This document shows, piece by piece, positions 36,551 to 45,453 of a stretch of DNA of 64,000 bases. This DNA is from Pedobacter sp. KBW06. GTDB taxonomy: Bacteria > Bacteroidota > Bacteroidia > Sphingobacteriales > Sphingobacteriaceae. Every line of letters begins with the position of its first letter. Position 1 is the first letter of the stretch. The notes beneath the pieces were generated by a model. It did no database searches and was not told where the DNA came from. It saw only the letters and a program-made list of their open reading frames with translations. A program made the translations under genes and the position numbers. The stretch is taken from positions 817,230 through 881,229 of the forward strand of contig NZ_QAJL01000005.1 in assembly GCF_003852525.1 (NCBI RefSeq), read 5' to 3'.

Positions 36551-37117
36551 TTAACAGAAGTTAAAAAACAAGATCGAAATGATCGTGGAATCCACTCCGT
36601 TTCTATGAAGATATGCCCGGACCAGCTCCACCGAGGAGAGCAAATGGTTTTTTACCGTGTTCTTGGACAGGTTTAAACGCGCAGCGATTTCATCATAGGA
36701 CAAACCCTGCTCCCTGCTCAGCTGGTAAACAATCTTCCGTTGTGGCGACAAACTTTCTACCGCCTCACCAATCAGCTTCTTATATTCCGTCACCTGCAAC
36801 TCCGATTCCATACTGAAATCTGCAACCACAGCAATACGCATCAGCTCATTTGTCATTTTGAGATCGCTGGCTGCCTTTCTCAGGAAATTCAGCGAATGGT
36901 TCTTTGCAATGGTATAAAGATAGCCGTCCATATTTTTAACCTCAGGAAGGGAATCCTTATGCTGCCAGAGCTTGATGAATATCTCCTGCGTAATTTCTTC
37001 GGCCGCATAACGTGATTTCGTCACCAGAAATACATGGGTATACACCTGTCCCTTATAGGTATTAAAGAGGTTTTCGAATTCAAGCTCTGAACAAGTTTTT
37101 GAGTATAACAGCGTCAT
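36551..37117 (-). CDS. ECF-type RNA polymerase sigma-70 factor
   Basis: 188 residues. Region 2 (about 12-80) has FENLFNTYKGQVYTHVFLVTK, EEITQEIFIKLWQHKDSL and MDGYLYTIAKNHSLNFL. Region 4 (about 120-175) has SPQRKIVYQLSREQGLSYDEIAARLNLSKNTVKNHLLSSV. This is the FecI-like Bacteroidota group. It heads the series sigma-FecR-SusC-SusD-amidohydrolase on the minus strand. The upstream 152 bp to the barrel-protein stop at 37270 is AT-rich and presumably holds its promoter. Confidence 0.94.
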   Translation of the reverse strand: MTLLYSKTCSELEFENLFNTYKGQVYTHVFLVTKSRYAAEEITQEIFIKLWQHKDSLPEVKNMDGYLYTIAKNHSLNFLRKAASDLKMTNELMRIAVVADFSMESELQVTEYKKLIGEAVESLSPQRKIVYQLSREQGLSYDEIAARLNLSKNTVKNHLLSSVELVRAYLHRNGVDSTIISILFFNFC

Positions 37118-37269
37118 TTTATAGCTTGATTTTGAGAGGTTAAATAAAATATTAAATCCAGGACCATTAAATTCAATTAATAAATCCTGTTTACGTTAGT
37201 TAAAAGTTAACGTGAATTTAATATGTTTTTAATCAAACAAGCTAGTGTTCTGATAAATAATTTATTTTT

Positions 37270-39666
37270 TTAGTTTGCACGGTTGGTTTCTGATTGTCCC
37301 GTTGCCTTATTTTTGTAATTGTTGTTCTTCAGTTTCCCAAAACTATAGCTGGCCATCAGCCTGAAATAGTTGTTATTATAGGTTCTGTCGTAGAAAATAT
37401 CAGTTTGCCCAACACTGTAATTCCCGGAACTGTTGGTATGGTTAAAAATATCGTTTGCAAGGAACTTCAATTTCAGCGCACCTTTAAAAAGGTCTTTATC
37501 AATACCTATGCTCACAAAAGACCTGCTCCGGTCCTGGTACAATCCGGAAGAGCGTGTTCCGAGATACCAGGCCAGAAGCTGCAATTTAAACAGGTCTTTT
37601 ACATTAAAGGTATTGCTGGAATATAAATACCATTGCGGCTTTGAAGGCAGAGCGATAAAAGAATACTGATCGTCTATCATTTTAGCATAACTCAGGTTCA
37701 GGGTATTTGTGGCGGTCCAAAACCCCACCGTTGCCGGGACAGACAGCGCGGCAAAATAAGTATGACTTTTATCGAGGTTGATGCCTTTTAAAACATAGCT
37801 GTTTGGTGTATTCCCCCTCAAAGCGGCGGCACTAAGCGGATCAATCACATAATTGTATCCAATCCTGAAGTCGACTTTCCGGTAATTTGCCCCCAATTCA
37901 AAGGAATGGACTTTCTCCGGCTGAAGGTTCGGATTTCCCTCGATCGTGGTAAAAGGGTCCTGATAAATTACATAGGGATTTAATGCCTGATACCTTGGCC
38001 GGGTAATCCTCGATACATAGGAGGCACTCAATTTAAGCCGCTCTGTAATCGTCCTGCTGAGCAGGAGGTTGGGAAAAAGGTTAAAATAATGATCCCGGAG
38101 CAACTGTCCTCCCGCCACACTGGTATTTAAGGTATAATCGGTCCACTCTCCCCTAAAGCCGATTCCGAAGTTCGTCTTCCCCATAATCATGCCGCTGTAA
38201 TTGAGATAGGCAGCCGGTATTTTTTCCCGGTATTCAAAATCACTGGACAGGTTTTCATCGGGCTTAAACGCGCCCCCATTGTCTGCTACGAGGAAATCTG
38301 TTCCGGAGTTGGTATTCACATAGCTGAATTTAAGGCCAAACTCGAGTTTCTCCCTGCTGCGAAATACTTTGGAATAATCTACCTGGGTACTGGAAATCGA
38401 AATCTGATGTTCGACATCATTTTTCAGGGACCTGAAACCATCCGCCCCGGCGATGAGACTGCGTTCGTCAATAAGGTCATTGATGTCGGCATGATAGTCC
38501 GAATACTGGGTTCCCAGAAATAATACAGAACCCAGAGTATCTATGGTCTGGTTATAATTAAGGGTAAAGGACTGATTTAAGCGTTGCTCGTTCTTTTTGA
38601 GATCGCTGGTATAAAAACGCGTTCCTTCCTGGTTGCTGATGCTGTTCCTACTGTCCTGGCCTCCCCCTTGTTTTTCTAAATTCCCGTTGTAGCCCAGGGA
38701 AATGTTCTTGTCTTCGCTGAGGTTGTACTGGACGCCCAATCCGAAGTTGGAGAAATTGCGGAGTTTACGTCTCCAGTTTGTGGTTAGTTCCGAACGTAAA
38801 TAATCTTCTTCAGATGGCCGGGTTCTGGTGGTATACAGCCGCTCCCGGGTCCTCCCCTGAAACAACCCGTAATTCCCTACCACAGCAAACTTTCCTTTGT
38901 TGTAGTTGAGGTCAAACAGGGTATTGGTATTCAGTCCTGCAAATTCAGATGCCGTAACCTGCTGGCCAACAGAACCGAGCACCCCCATCCCGGCATTGAC
39001 CTTGGTAATGATATTGATGACCGCCTTTCCTTCGGCATCATATTTTGAAGAAGGATTGGAAATGACCTCAATCTTCTCGATCTGCGAAGTCGGAATCGCA
39101 GACATCCGCTCGGAAGTAATGAGCCTGCCGTTGAGGTAAATGCTGGCTTCCCCTTTACCGGCCACAGAAATCTGTCCTTCATTGACGATGACATTGGGGG
39201 CCTTGCTGAGTATTTCGGTTAAGGAACTGCTGTTCGCGAGAATGGTATTGGCTACTTTCACTTCCAGGTTTCCGTTGGCCAGAGACCTGGTTAAGGAAGG
39301 CTGGGCACTGATCTGAACTTCGTTCAACTGAACGTGTTGTGCTTTAATCACGATCGTTCCCAAATCAACATGGGCCGCCCCCTTGTATTTGATGCTGATC
39401 AGGGTATCGGCAAAGAGCAAAGAAGTCAATTTCAAAGTCAGCGTTTTCTGGTTGATCTCTGACAACTCAAAGCGGCCGTTGAGGAAACTAATCCCTTTTA
39501 CAAAGGCAGGATCATCAGGCGAATGGAGCAATGCATTTCCCATCAGGGGTTCCTGTCTGGAGTCTATTACCCTGGCGGAGATGCTCCGGATATTCTGGGC
39601 CTTTAATTTCAGGCACTGGAAGATTAAAATTAAAAAAGTAAGGAATGCAATGAGCAGGGTTTTCAT
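37270..39666 (-). CDS. TonB-dependent-receptor-like outer membrane beta-barrel family protein
   Basis: 798 residues. Signal peptide (about 1-23, LIAFLTFLILIFQCLKLKAQ), a carboxypeptidase regulatory-like domain (about 30-110), a plug-like region (about 125-215) with LTEILSKAPNVIVNEGQISVAGKGEASIYLNGR and SQIEKIEVISNPSSKYDAEGKAVINIITK, then a barrel of the OMP_b-brl_3 type to the C-terminus. Such proteins are TonB-linked outer-membrane importers or exporters of unknown ligand. It lies 166 bp downstream of the small double-glycine peptide gene on the same strand and may act as its receptor or export channel. That is inference from position only. Confidence 0.88.
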   Translation of the reverse strand: MKTLLIAFLTFLILIFQCLKLKAQNIRSISARVIDSRQEPLMGNALLHSPDDPAFVKGISFLNGRFELSEINQKTLTLKLTSLLFADTLISIKYKGAAHVDLGTIVIKAQHVQLNEVQISAQPSLTRSLANGNLEVKVANTILANSSSLTEILSKAPNVIVNEGQISVAGKGEASIYLNGRLITSERMSAIPTSQIEKIEVISNPSSKYDAEGKAVINIITKVNAGMGVLGSVGQQVTASEFAGLNTNTLFDLNYNKGKFAVVGNYGLFQGRTRERLYTTRTRPSEEDYLRSELTTNWRRKLRNFSNFGLGVQYNLSEDKNISLGYNGNLEKQGGGQDSRNSISNQEGTRFYTSDLKKNEQRLNQSFTLNYNQTIDTLGSVLFLGTQYSDYHADINDLIDERSLIAGADGFRSLKNDVEHQISISSTQVDYSKVFRSREKLEFGLKFSYVNTNSGTDFLVADNGGAFKPDENLSSDFEYREKIPAAYLNYSGMIMGKTNFGIGFRGEWTDYTLNTSVAGGQLLRDHYFNLFPNLLLSRTITERLKLSASYVSRITRPRYQALNPYVIYQDPFTTIEGNPNLQPEKVHSFELGANYRKVDFRIGYNYVIDPLSAAALRGNTPNSYVLKGINLDKSHTYFAALSVPATVGFWTATNTLNLSYAKMIDDQYSFIALPSKPQWYLYSSNTFNVKDLFKLQLLAWYLGTRSSGLYQDRSRSFVSIGIDKDLFKGALKLKFLANDIFNHTNSSGNYSVGQTDIFYDRTYNNNYFRLMASYSFGKLKNNNYKNKATGQSETNRAN

Positions 39667-39714
39667 TTGTGAATCGGATTTGGTTTTTCTTTTTCACAAA
39701 AGTCAGCAGCAGGC

Positions 39715-39733
39715 TCCGGCAAGAGGTGCCGGA
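39715..39733. promoter_or_regulatory. Small perfect hairpin upstream of the barrel-protein gene
   Basis: Arms TCCGGCA and TGCCGGA with a 5-nt loop, about 50 bp upstream of the start at 39666, in the presumed leader of its mRNA. A perfect 14-bp palindrome GAATTTATAAATTC (39752-39765) lies just beyond it. Either could be an operator or leader structure. Confidence 0.4.
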
Positions 39734-39768
39734 AACAATAATCAGGAGTACGAATTTATAAATTCATA

Positions 39769-39807
39769 CGAAAAGAGCCTTCAATACTACATTAAAAGGC
39801 CCTTTCG
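39769..39807 (-). terminator. Probable terminator of the small peptide gene
   Basis: Imperfect stem of 12-13 bp (CGAAAAGAGCCTT at 39769-39781 against AAGGCCCTTTCG ending at 39807) with a short T-run on the minus-strand 3' side. It begins about 25 bp after the peptide gene stop. It would partly separate the peptide from the downstream barrel gene. Confidence 0.55.
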
Positions 39808-39832
39808 TTTAAAGCGTTGCTCAGAAGGCTTG

Positions 39833-40027
39833 CTATTTCGCTATTTGTGCAGCAGCCCCAATCAGTACCCCGCCGATCAGGATCGGTGCAACATCACTAA
39901 TCCGTTTATGGGCAGCAGCTGCATTTTCATCCTCCGCTCCGGGCTCAGAATTACCGCCCATAATTTTGGAAAGATCAGCCTTGGTTAAAACAGCCTGAAT
40001 TTGAATTTTAGCATGTGGAGTTTTCAT
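39833..40027 (-). CDS. Small peptide with double-glycine leader (bacteriocin/RiPP-like precursor)
   Basis: 64 residues. The first 25 form a leader ending LTKADLSKIMGG. It matches the consensus of peptides cleaved by C39 peptidase/ABC exporters at every key position: Leu-12, Thr-11, Asp-8, Leu-7, Ile-4, Gly-2, Gly-1. The predicted mature 39-residue peptide has an acidic, Ala-rich first half and a hydrophobic Gly/Ala-rich tail (APILIGGVLIGAAAQIAK) that could insert in a membrane. There is no Cys. No C39 transporter, lanthionine enzyme or radical SAM enzyme is encoded in the window. Neighbours are a membrane-anchored AraC regulator upstream and an outer-membrane barrel downstream on the same strand. 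It could be a bacteriocin, a signal peptide pheromone or a modified peptide. Confidence 0.7.
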   Translation of the reverse strand: MKTPHAKIQIQAVLTKADLSKIMGGNSEPGAEDENAAAAHKRISDVAPILIGGVLIGAAAQIAK

Positions 40028-40036
40028 ATATTTAAA

Positions 40037-40057
40037 ATTTTAGCTTCGAACTAAAAT
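40037..40057. promoter_or_regulatory. Hairpin just upstream of the double-glycine peptide start
   Basis: Perfect 7-bp stem ATTTTAG / CTAAAAT with loop CTTCGAA, ending 9 nt before the ATG at 40027. In the mRNA it would sit at or near the ribosome entry site, so it could tune translation, or it may be an operator for the adjacent AraC-type regulator. Confidence 0.45.
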
Positions 40058-40120
40058 AGGAAATATTATTTTCCAATCAAATATCAACAGGATCAAAATA
40101 AGACATTTAACACTTTTAAA

Positions 40121-41182
40121 TCAGGCTTTTAACGTATTCTGCTGATAATTTAAAGGAGTAGTCCCTGTAATTTTCTTAAAAGCAGCAAAGAAAGTGGACT
40201 TGGAATTAAAACCTACCTCATAACCTATAGATTCCAGGGTAAGCCTGTGGTCTGTTGAAATGATCCTGCAAGCCTCCCTGATCCGGAATTCATTGACAAA
40301 GGTGGTGAAGTTTTTCCCGAGGTTATCATTCAGAAATTGCGACAAATGGTGACTGCTCACATTGACCCCTTTCGACAAATCAACTAATTTCAAATCCGGA
40401 TTCCTGTAAACGGCCTGCTCGTTCATGAGCCTTTCCAGTTTCCCAAGCAACATTCCGGCCTCGCCCTCATTCAGCTTTTTACCGGTGTATTTATTGGGAG
40501 CAAGCAGGAATAAATCGTCGGTCTTCTTCCGGTATAAAAGCACCGAAATAATCACGTATAAGATGAGGGAAAAGCCAATGGAACCACTAATATAGGATGA
40601 AAATGGTGCCCGGATCAGGCTCAGAAAAAATGTAATGAAGATCACCACATTTCCAACATAGATCATGAGCAGCCAGATTTCGGCAGCATTCATTGGAAGT
40701 CCTTTTGTAAACAGTTTTTTCAGCATTCCTTTCATCACAAAAGAGGAAAGAACAACATAGATCAGCCATTGCGAATAAATGATCTTGCTAAAATACTGGT
40801 TCCACAGCCCGGGATAGTTTTCATACGGATAAGAGATCCCCGCAAGGAGGATAAGCACAAACTGGGAAGCAATCATCCATTTCCAGAACTTCGGCATGGT
40901 ATCCAGCCCATTAACAGCGGATTTCACAAAACAATAAAGGAATGGACCGATAAAAAAACAGGCAGAAAGACCAATCTGCAGATAAATCCGCGGAAGCGTG
41001 CCATCAAAATATACGAAAACGGATTTACCAATCCGCACGCTTAAAGCAAACAACAAAGCGCCAAGAAAATAATTACTCAGGTACTTCTTACTGTTGAAAA
41101 AGAAAAAATACAGACTCAGGATTAAGCCGTTAAAAGCTCCTAAAGCGCTAAAAAAAAACAAGAGTTCCTTACCGACGTTCAT
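40121..41182 (-). CDS. Membrane-anchored AraC family regulator (7TM-type N-terminus + HTH)
   Basis: 353 residues. About seven hydrophobic helices occupy residues 1-220 (for example LLFFFSALGAFNGLILSLYFFF, NYFLGALLFALSV, FWKWMIASQFVLILLAGI). The C-terminal AraC DNA-binding domain (about 250-350) contains LSKGVNVSSHHLSQFLNDNLGKNF and LTLESIGYEVGFNSKSTFFAAFKKITGTTPLNYQ. Such proteins sense an envelope or small-molecule cue and act on nearby genes. The double-glycine peptide gene begins 93 bp downstream on the same strand and is a reasonable target. The gene is divergent from the glucosidase at 41296 across 113 bp. Confidence 0.9.
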   Translation of the reverse strand: MNVGKELLFFFSALGAFNGLILSLYFFFFNSKKYLSNYFLGALLFALSVRIGKSVFVYFDGTLPRIYLQIGLSACFFIGPFLYCFVKSAVNGLDTMPKFWKWMIASQFVLILLAGISYPYENYPGLWNQYFSKIIYSQWLIYVVLSSFVMKGMLKKLFTKGLPMNAAEIWLLMIYVGNVVIFITFFLSLIRAPFSSYISGSIGFSLILYVIISVLLYRKKTDDLFLLAPNKYTGKKLNEGEAGMLLGKLERLMNEQAVYRNPDLKLVDLSKGVNVSSHHLSQFLNDNLGKNFTTFVNEFRIREACRIISTDHRLTLESIGYEVGFNSKSTFFAAFKKITGTTPLNYQQNTLKA

Positions 41183-41295
41183 AAATGGTTTAGAGGTTGC
41201 AGCCTTTCAAAGGTAATGCAAATAGCTTGCAAATTGACATTGAGCTGCATTTTTAGAAAAGATTAAAGTGCTAACTTTAAAGATCAATTTTAACT

Positions 41296-43911
41296 ATGCA
41301 GATGAGTCAGGAAGCAAAGCGCATTAAAACAGAAGGTTGGAAAAAATGGGGACCATATGTCTCCAACCGTCAGTGGGGAACCGTCAGAGAAGATTACAGC
41401 GATAATGGGGATGCCTGGCAATCCAGCACCCATGATATGGCCAGAAGTAAAGCCTGGCGATGGGGAGAAGAAGGCATCGGCGGCATCTCCGACGACCGGC
41501 AGCTGCTTTGTTTTGCACCAGCTTTCTGGAACGGAAAAGACCCGATCCTCAAAGAAGTCTTTTATGGCCTTACCAATAGCGAAGGCAATCATGGCGAAGA
41601 TGTAAAAGAACTCTTTTACTACCTGGACTCCTCACCTACCCATTCCTACCTGAAAATGCTGTATAAGTATCCGCAGCAGGCCTTTCCCTACGAGTCCCTG
41701 TTGAAGGAAAATGCCCGCCGAAGCAGGGATGAACCTGAATTTGAACTGATCGATACGGGGATTTTTGAGCAGAATGAATACTTTGATATTTTTATCGAAT
41801 ATGCAAAGTCGGATACAGAAGACATCCTGATTAAAATTACCGCACATAACCGAAGTGAAAACCCCGCCCCTTTAACAGTACTGCCCACGCTTTGGTTTCG
41901 AAACAGGTGGTCATGGGGCCATCACGATAAGGACCTGTCCATTTCCCAAAAAAGCCCGTCTGAGCTTTTCATACAGCACCATACTTTAGGCGATTACTTT
42001 TTCTATGCAGAAAACCCGGTGCAATGGCTGTTTACCGAGAATGAAAGCAATACCATGAGGCTTTACAGCTATGACAACGGCAAACGATATTATAAAGATG
42101 CGTTCAACAGTTATCTAGCCGACAACTTGAAAAAGGCCGTTAACCCGGCCGGAACAGGTACGAAAGTGGCGGCACTTTGTTCTGCGGAGCTCCCTGCCGG
42201 GGGAACGCTAACCCTACAATTCAGGCTCTGTAAAGGCAGCAAAAACAAACCTTTCGCCGATTTCCAAAAGATCTTTGCGCTCCGTAAACAGGAAACGGAT
42301 GAGTTTTACCAGGATTTGCAAAAGAAAACCCTGCCTGCAGAGGAAGGCCTGATTCATCGCCAGGCTTTGGCAGGATTACTATGGAACAAACAGTTTTACA
42401 ATTATAGTGTGAGCCGCTGGCTCAAAGGCGACCCGGCCGAACTTCCGCCTCCGGCAGGACACAGTACTTCCCGGAACCTGAACTGGAAACACATCAACAA
42501 TGCCGACATCATATCGATGCCGGATAAATGGGAATTCCCCTGGTATGCCTCCTGGGACCTGGGTTTTCATTGTGTCAGCCTCGCCCTGGTAGATCCTGAC
42601 TTTGCCAAACAACAGCTTTCCATGCTCTGCAAGGAATGGTACATGCATCCAAACGGACAGTTACCGGCCTACGAATGGAATTTTGACGACACCAATCCTC
42701 CGGTCCATGCCTGGGCCACGCTGGAGGTTTATAAAATGGACAAACAGCAAAACAATGGTAAAGGCGACCTGTTTTTTCTGGAGTCTGTTTTCCAAAAACT
42801 GCTGATCAACTTTACCTGGTGGGTAAACCGTAAAGACGATAAAGGAAGTAATATCTTTTCCGGAGGTTTCCTTGGCCTGGACAACATCGGGGTGTTCGAC
42901 CGCAATACCAAACTTCCTTCCGGTGTCCGCATAGAACAGGCAGACGGAACGAGCTGGATGGCCATGTATGCCCTCAACATGATGCAGATTTCGCTGGAAC
43001 TGGCGCTTCACAATAAGGTTTACGAAGATATGGCTTCCAAGTTCTTCGAGCATTTTCTATATATCGCAGGTGCCGTCATGAACATCATGGGTGTGGGTGA
43101 TAATGGGCTCTGGGATGAAGAAGATGGCTTTTTTTACGATGAACTGAGTACCGACGACAGCCATTCGGTGAAGTTGAAACTCCGCAGTATGGTGGGCCTG
43201 ATCCCCTTGTTTGCCGTAGCAGTCATCACGGACGAAACCTTAAAAAAACTGCCCAAATTTGCCGGCAGAATGCAATGGTTTCTGGAACACCGGCAGGACC
43301 TGGCTTCTTTGGTGTCAAGGTGGACAGAAAAAGGGACCGACGACAAGCACTTGCTGAGCCTGCTCCGGGGCCACCGCATGAAACTGATCCTCAACAGAAT
43401 GCTGGATGAAGCTGAATTTTTAAGCGATTATGGCATCAGAAGCCTTTCCAAAAGCTATGAACAGCATCCCTATGTATTTCCTACAGAAAAAGAAGAATTC
43501 GTGGTGAAATATGTTCCCGGAGAAAGCGATAGCGGCATGTTCGGCGGCAACAGCAATTGGCGTGGCCCGGTATGGATGCCGGTCAACTTCCTGATCATAC
43601 AGAGCCTGCTGCGTTTCCACGACTATTATTCCGATGATTTTAAGGTCGAATATCCCAAAGGCTCAGGAAGCTTCCTGTCACTGAAAGAAATCGCCCTTGC
43701 GCTTTCCCAAAGGCTGATCGCAATCTTTAAACCAAATGAGGAAGGCAAACGTCCGTGTTTCGGGGAACACGAAAAACTACAGCGTGACCCGGAATTTAAA
43801 GACTACCTGCTGTTTAATGAATATTTTAACGGAGACCATGGCAAAGGGCTGGGCGCTTCCCACCAAACGGGATGGACAGCATTAATCGCGAATCTCCTGA
43901 TCGAGCCCTAA
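41296..43911 (+). CDS. MGH1-like glycoside hydrolase (GH63-related glucosidase)
   Basis: 871 residues without signal peptide, cytoplasmic. The sequence has the pattern of the Bacteroidota proteins annotated as glucosidase with a mannosylglycerate-hydrolase MGH1-like catalytic module. The N-terminal beta domain has GTVREDYSDNGDAWQ, GIGGISDDRQLLCFAPAFWNGKDPI and ELIDTGIFEQNEYFDIFIEYAK. The C-terminal (alpha/alpha)6 barrel has SMPDKWEFPWYASWDLGFHC, YEWNFDDTNPPVHAWA, EQADGTSWMAMYALNM, GLWDEEDGFFYD and NWRGPVWMPVNF. GH63-type enzymes invert alpha-glucosyl or alpha-mannosyl bonds; the substrate may be a compatible solute or alpha-glucan fragment. Its last 30 bp overlap the convergent acyl-CoA ligase gene. 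Confidence 0.87.
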   Translation: MQMSQEAKRIKTEGWKKWGPYVSNRQWGTVREDYSDNGDAWQSSTHDMARSKAWRWGEEGIGGISDDRQLLCFAPAFWNGKDPILKEVFYGLTNSEGNHGEDVKELFYYLDSSPTHSYLKMLYKYPQQAFPYESLLKENARRSRDEPEFELIDTGIFEQNEYFDIFIEYAKSDTEDILIKITAHNRSENPAPLTVLPTLWFRNRWSWGHHDKDLSISQKSPSELFIQHHTLGDYFFYAENPVQWLFTENESNTMRLYSYDNGKRYYKDAFNSYLADNLKKAVNPAGTGTKVAALCSAELPAGGTLTLQFRLCKGSKNKPFADFQKIFALRKQETDEFYQDLQKKTLPAEEGLIHRQALAGLLWNKQFYNYSVSRWLKGDPAELPPPAGHSTSRNLNWKHINNADIISMPDKWEFPWYASWDLGFHCVSLALVDPDFAKQQLSMLCKEWYMHPNGQLPAYEWNFDDTNPPVHAWATLEVYKMDKQQNNGKGDLFFLESVFQKLLINFTWWVNRKDDKGSNIFSGGFLGLDNIGVFDRNTKLPSGVRIEQADGTSWMAMYALNMMQISLELALHNKVYEDMASKFFEHFLYIAGAVMNIMGVGDNGLWDEEDGFFYDELSTDDSHSVKLKLRSMVGLIPLFAVAVITDETLKKLPKFAGRMQWFLEHRQDLASLVSRWTEKGTDDKHLLSLLRGHRMKLILNRMLDEAEFLSDYGIRSLSKSYEQHPYVFPTEKEEFVVKYVPGESDSGMFGGNSNWRGPVWMPVNFLIIQSLLRFHDYYSDDFKVEYPKGSGSFLSLKEIALALSQRLIAIFKPNEEGKRPCFGEHEKLQRDPEFKDYLLFNEYFNGDHGKGLGASHQTGWTALIANLLIEP

Positions 43912-45453
43912 CCTTGCTGCCTTTCTATCGGGTTTCCCCATGGAAGTCAGCGGGATCTCGTTGGTAAATACCAGGTGCTTTGGCATCTGGTAACGCGCCG
44001 CTTTTCCGGAAAGCCAGGACAGGATTGCGGCTTTGGTTGCTTCTGTTGTAGCTGGTACCTTCTCCTTCGGAACCCCAAAATCTTCAAGGGGCGCAACATC
44101 TTTCAGCACTACAAATGCAGCCAGCCGTTGCCCAAAGCCGGCATCCGCGATTCCGGTTACCAGCACCTCCTTAACCATGGGGTGCTGCATCAGCAGGAGC
44201 TCCAGTTCATAAGGGTAAACATTCTCCCCTCCGGAAACGATCATCTCATCCGCACGGCCCAAAAGGTAACAATAGCCTTCCTCATCCTGATAACCCAGGT
44301 CGCCGGTATTGATCCAGCGATCTCTTTCCGCAGACCAGGCACATTTTATCCAGAGTTGCCTGTTCCTGATCTCAAGACAAACGCCCTCCAGTGCTTTTCC
44401 TATTGTTCCGGGGTATTTTATCAGTTCCTCAGGTCCGGCAAGCAGACAAACCCCGGCTTCAGACGTGCCGTAAAGATTGAACAGCTTATTGCCTAAACCC
44501 AAAACCGCTTCTTCGGCTAAAGCAGGAGAAAGGACTGCCCCACCGGAAACGATGCATTTGAGCGATTGAAGGGCCTCTTTGTTCTCATCCAGCATGCGCC
44601 GCAGCATCAGCGGCACCAAGGTAACGGATTCAATCTGTTCATCCCGGATCACCGCACAAGCGGCCTTATGGTCAAATCCGGTCCGGATATAAACGTCCTT
44701 CCCCATCAGATAAGAGAAACAAAGTGCCGCGAGGCCAAAACCATGGGCAATCGGCGTGGCCACATATACCGACTGATAATTTTCAAATTTCAACCGGTCC
44801 AGCAATGATAAAAACAATCCGGTATAAGCGGAAACAGAGGCTTTCCTGGCGGCAGATTTATAAAGCCCCGTTGTTCCTGAAGTTAGAATCACCACCCGGT
44901 TGAAACTGGATCTTTTGATCTTTTTCCCTGTTGGCAGATGTTCACTGTCCTTTAAATAACGGGCTACGGTAATTTCCCCTTCCCCATTGGCGGCAAGGCT
45001 TCGCTTTTCATAACCCATCTCCAAAATAAGGGAAGAAAAAGAAGGATCATAAATGATAAAGTCAAACTGATGCTCGTTCACCTGCCGCTGCAGTTGTGCA
45101 GTCCCCATTTCCGAATTCAGCAGGTATACATCCGCTCCAAGATAGGCGACAGCAAAAAGAGCACTGATAAATGCAGGATGGTTCGCACAGATAATGGCAA
45201 TTTTGTTCCCTTTTTTCATCCCGTGGTTTTCGTTCAGCCTGAGGGCAAGCTGCCTTACCAGACGGTAGAGCTGCAGATAGGTAAAACGGTCTTTCTCATG
45301 AACTAAAGCAAGGTGATCAGGATATAACCAGGCCGCCAAACGTAAAATGGCCACCAGGTTCACCCCTCTTCTGAATAATGCTTTCAGCAAATAAAAGATG
45401 CCTTTGACAGAAAAGAGTTTTGCCTTTTTCAGCAGTTTAATGGCCTTTAGCAT
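43882..45453 (-). CDS. AMP-binding acyl-CoA ligase
   Basis: 523 residues of the ANL superfamily: adenylation of a carboxylate, then transfer to CoA. The phosphate-binding loop is LTSGTTGLYKSA (about 195-206; the usual Pro is Tyr). The A5-type motif is LYGTSEAG, A7 is NTGDLGYQDEEGYCYLLGR, then MIVSGGENVYPYELE. The catalytic Lys region is near SMGKPDRKAA at the C-terminus. The N-terminal 40 residues are hydrophobic and basic (LLKKAKLFSVKGIFYLLKALFRRG), suggesting membrane association. The start of the downstream reductase-like gene precedes it by overlap of 17 bp, so the two form an operon for fatty acid activation and probably reduction. Confidence 0.9.
   Translation of the reverse strand: MLKAIKLLKKAKLFSVKGIFYLLKALFRRGVNLVAILRLAAWLYPDHLALVHEKDRFTYLQLYRLVRQLALRLNENHGMKKGNKIAIICANHPAFISALFAVAYLGADVYLLNSEMGTAQLQRQVNEHQFDFIIYDPSFSSLILEMGYEKRSLAANGEGEITVARYLKDSEHLPTGKKIKRSSFNRVVILTSGTTGLYKSAARKASVSAYTGLFLSLLDRLKFENYQSVYVATPIAHGFGLAALCFSYLMGKDVYIRTGFDHKAACAVIRDEQIESVTLVPLMLRRMLDENKEALQSLKCIVSGGAVLSPALAEEAVLGLGNKLFNLYGTSEAGVCLLAGPEELIKYPGTIGKALEGVCLEIRNRQLWIKCAWSAERDRWINTGDLGYQDEEGYCYLLGRADEMIVSGGENVYPYELELLLMQHPMVKEVLVTGIADAGFGQRLAAFVVLKDVAPLEDFGVPKEKVPATTEATKAAILSWLSGKAARYQMPKHLVFTNEIPLTSMGKPDRKAARLGLDQEIRD

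Noticed and set aside
39383..39988. 201-codon plus-strand open frame spanning the gap at 39667-39832
   Set aside because: Antisense to the start of the outer-membrane barrel gene and to part of the double-glycine peptide. The peptide's consensus leader makes the minus strand the better reading.
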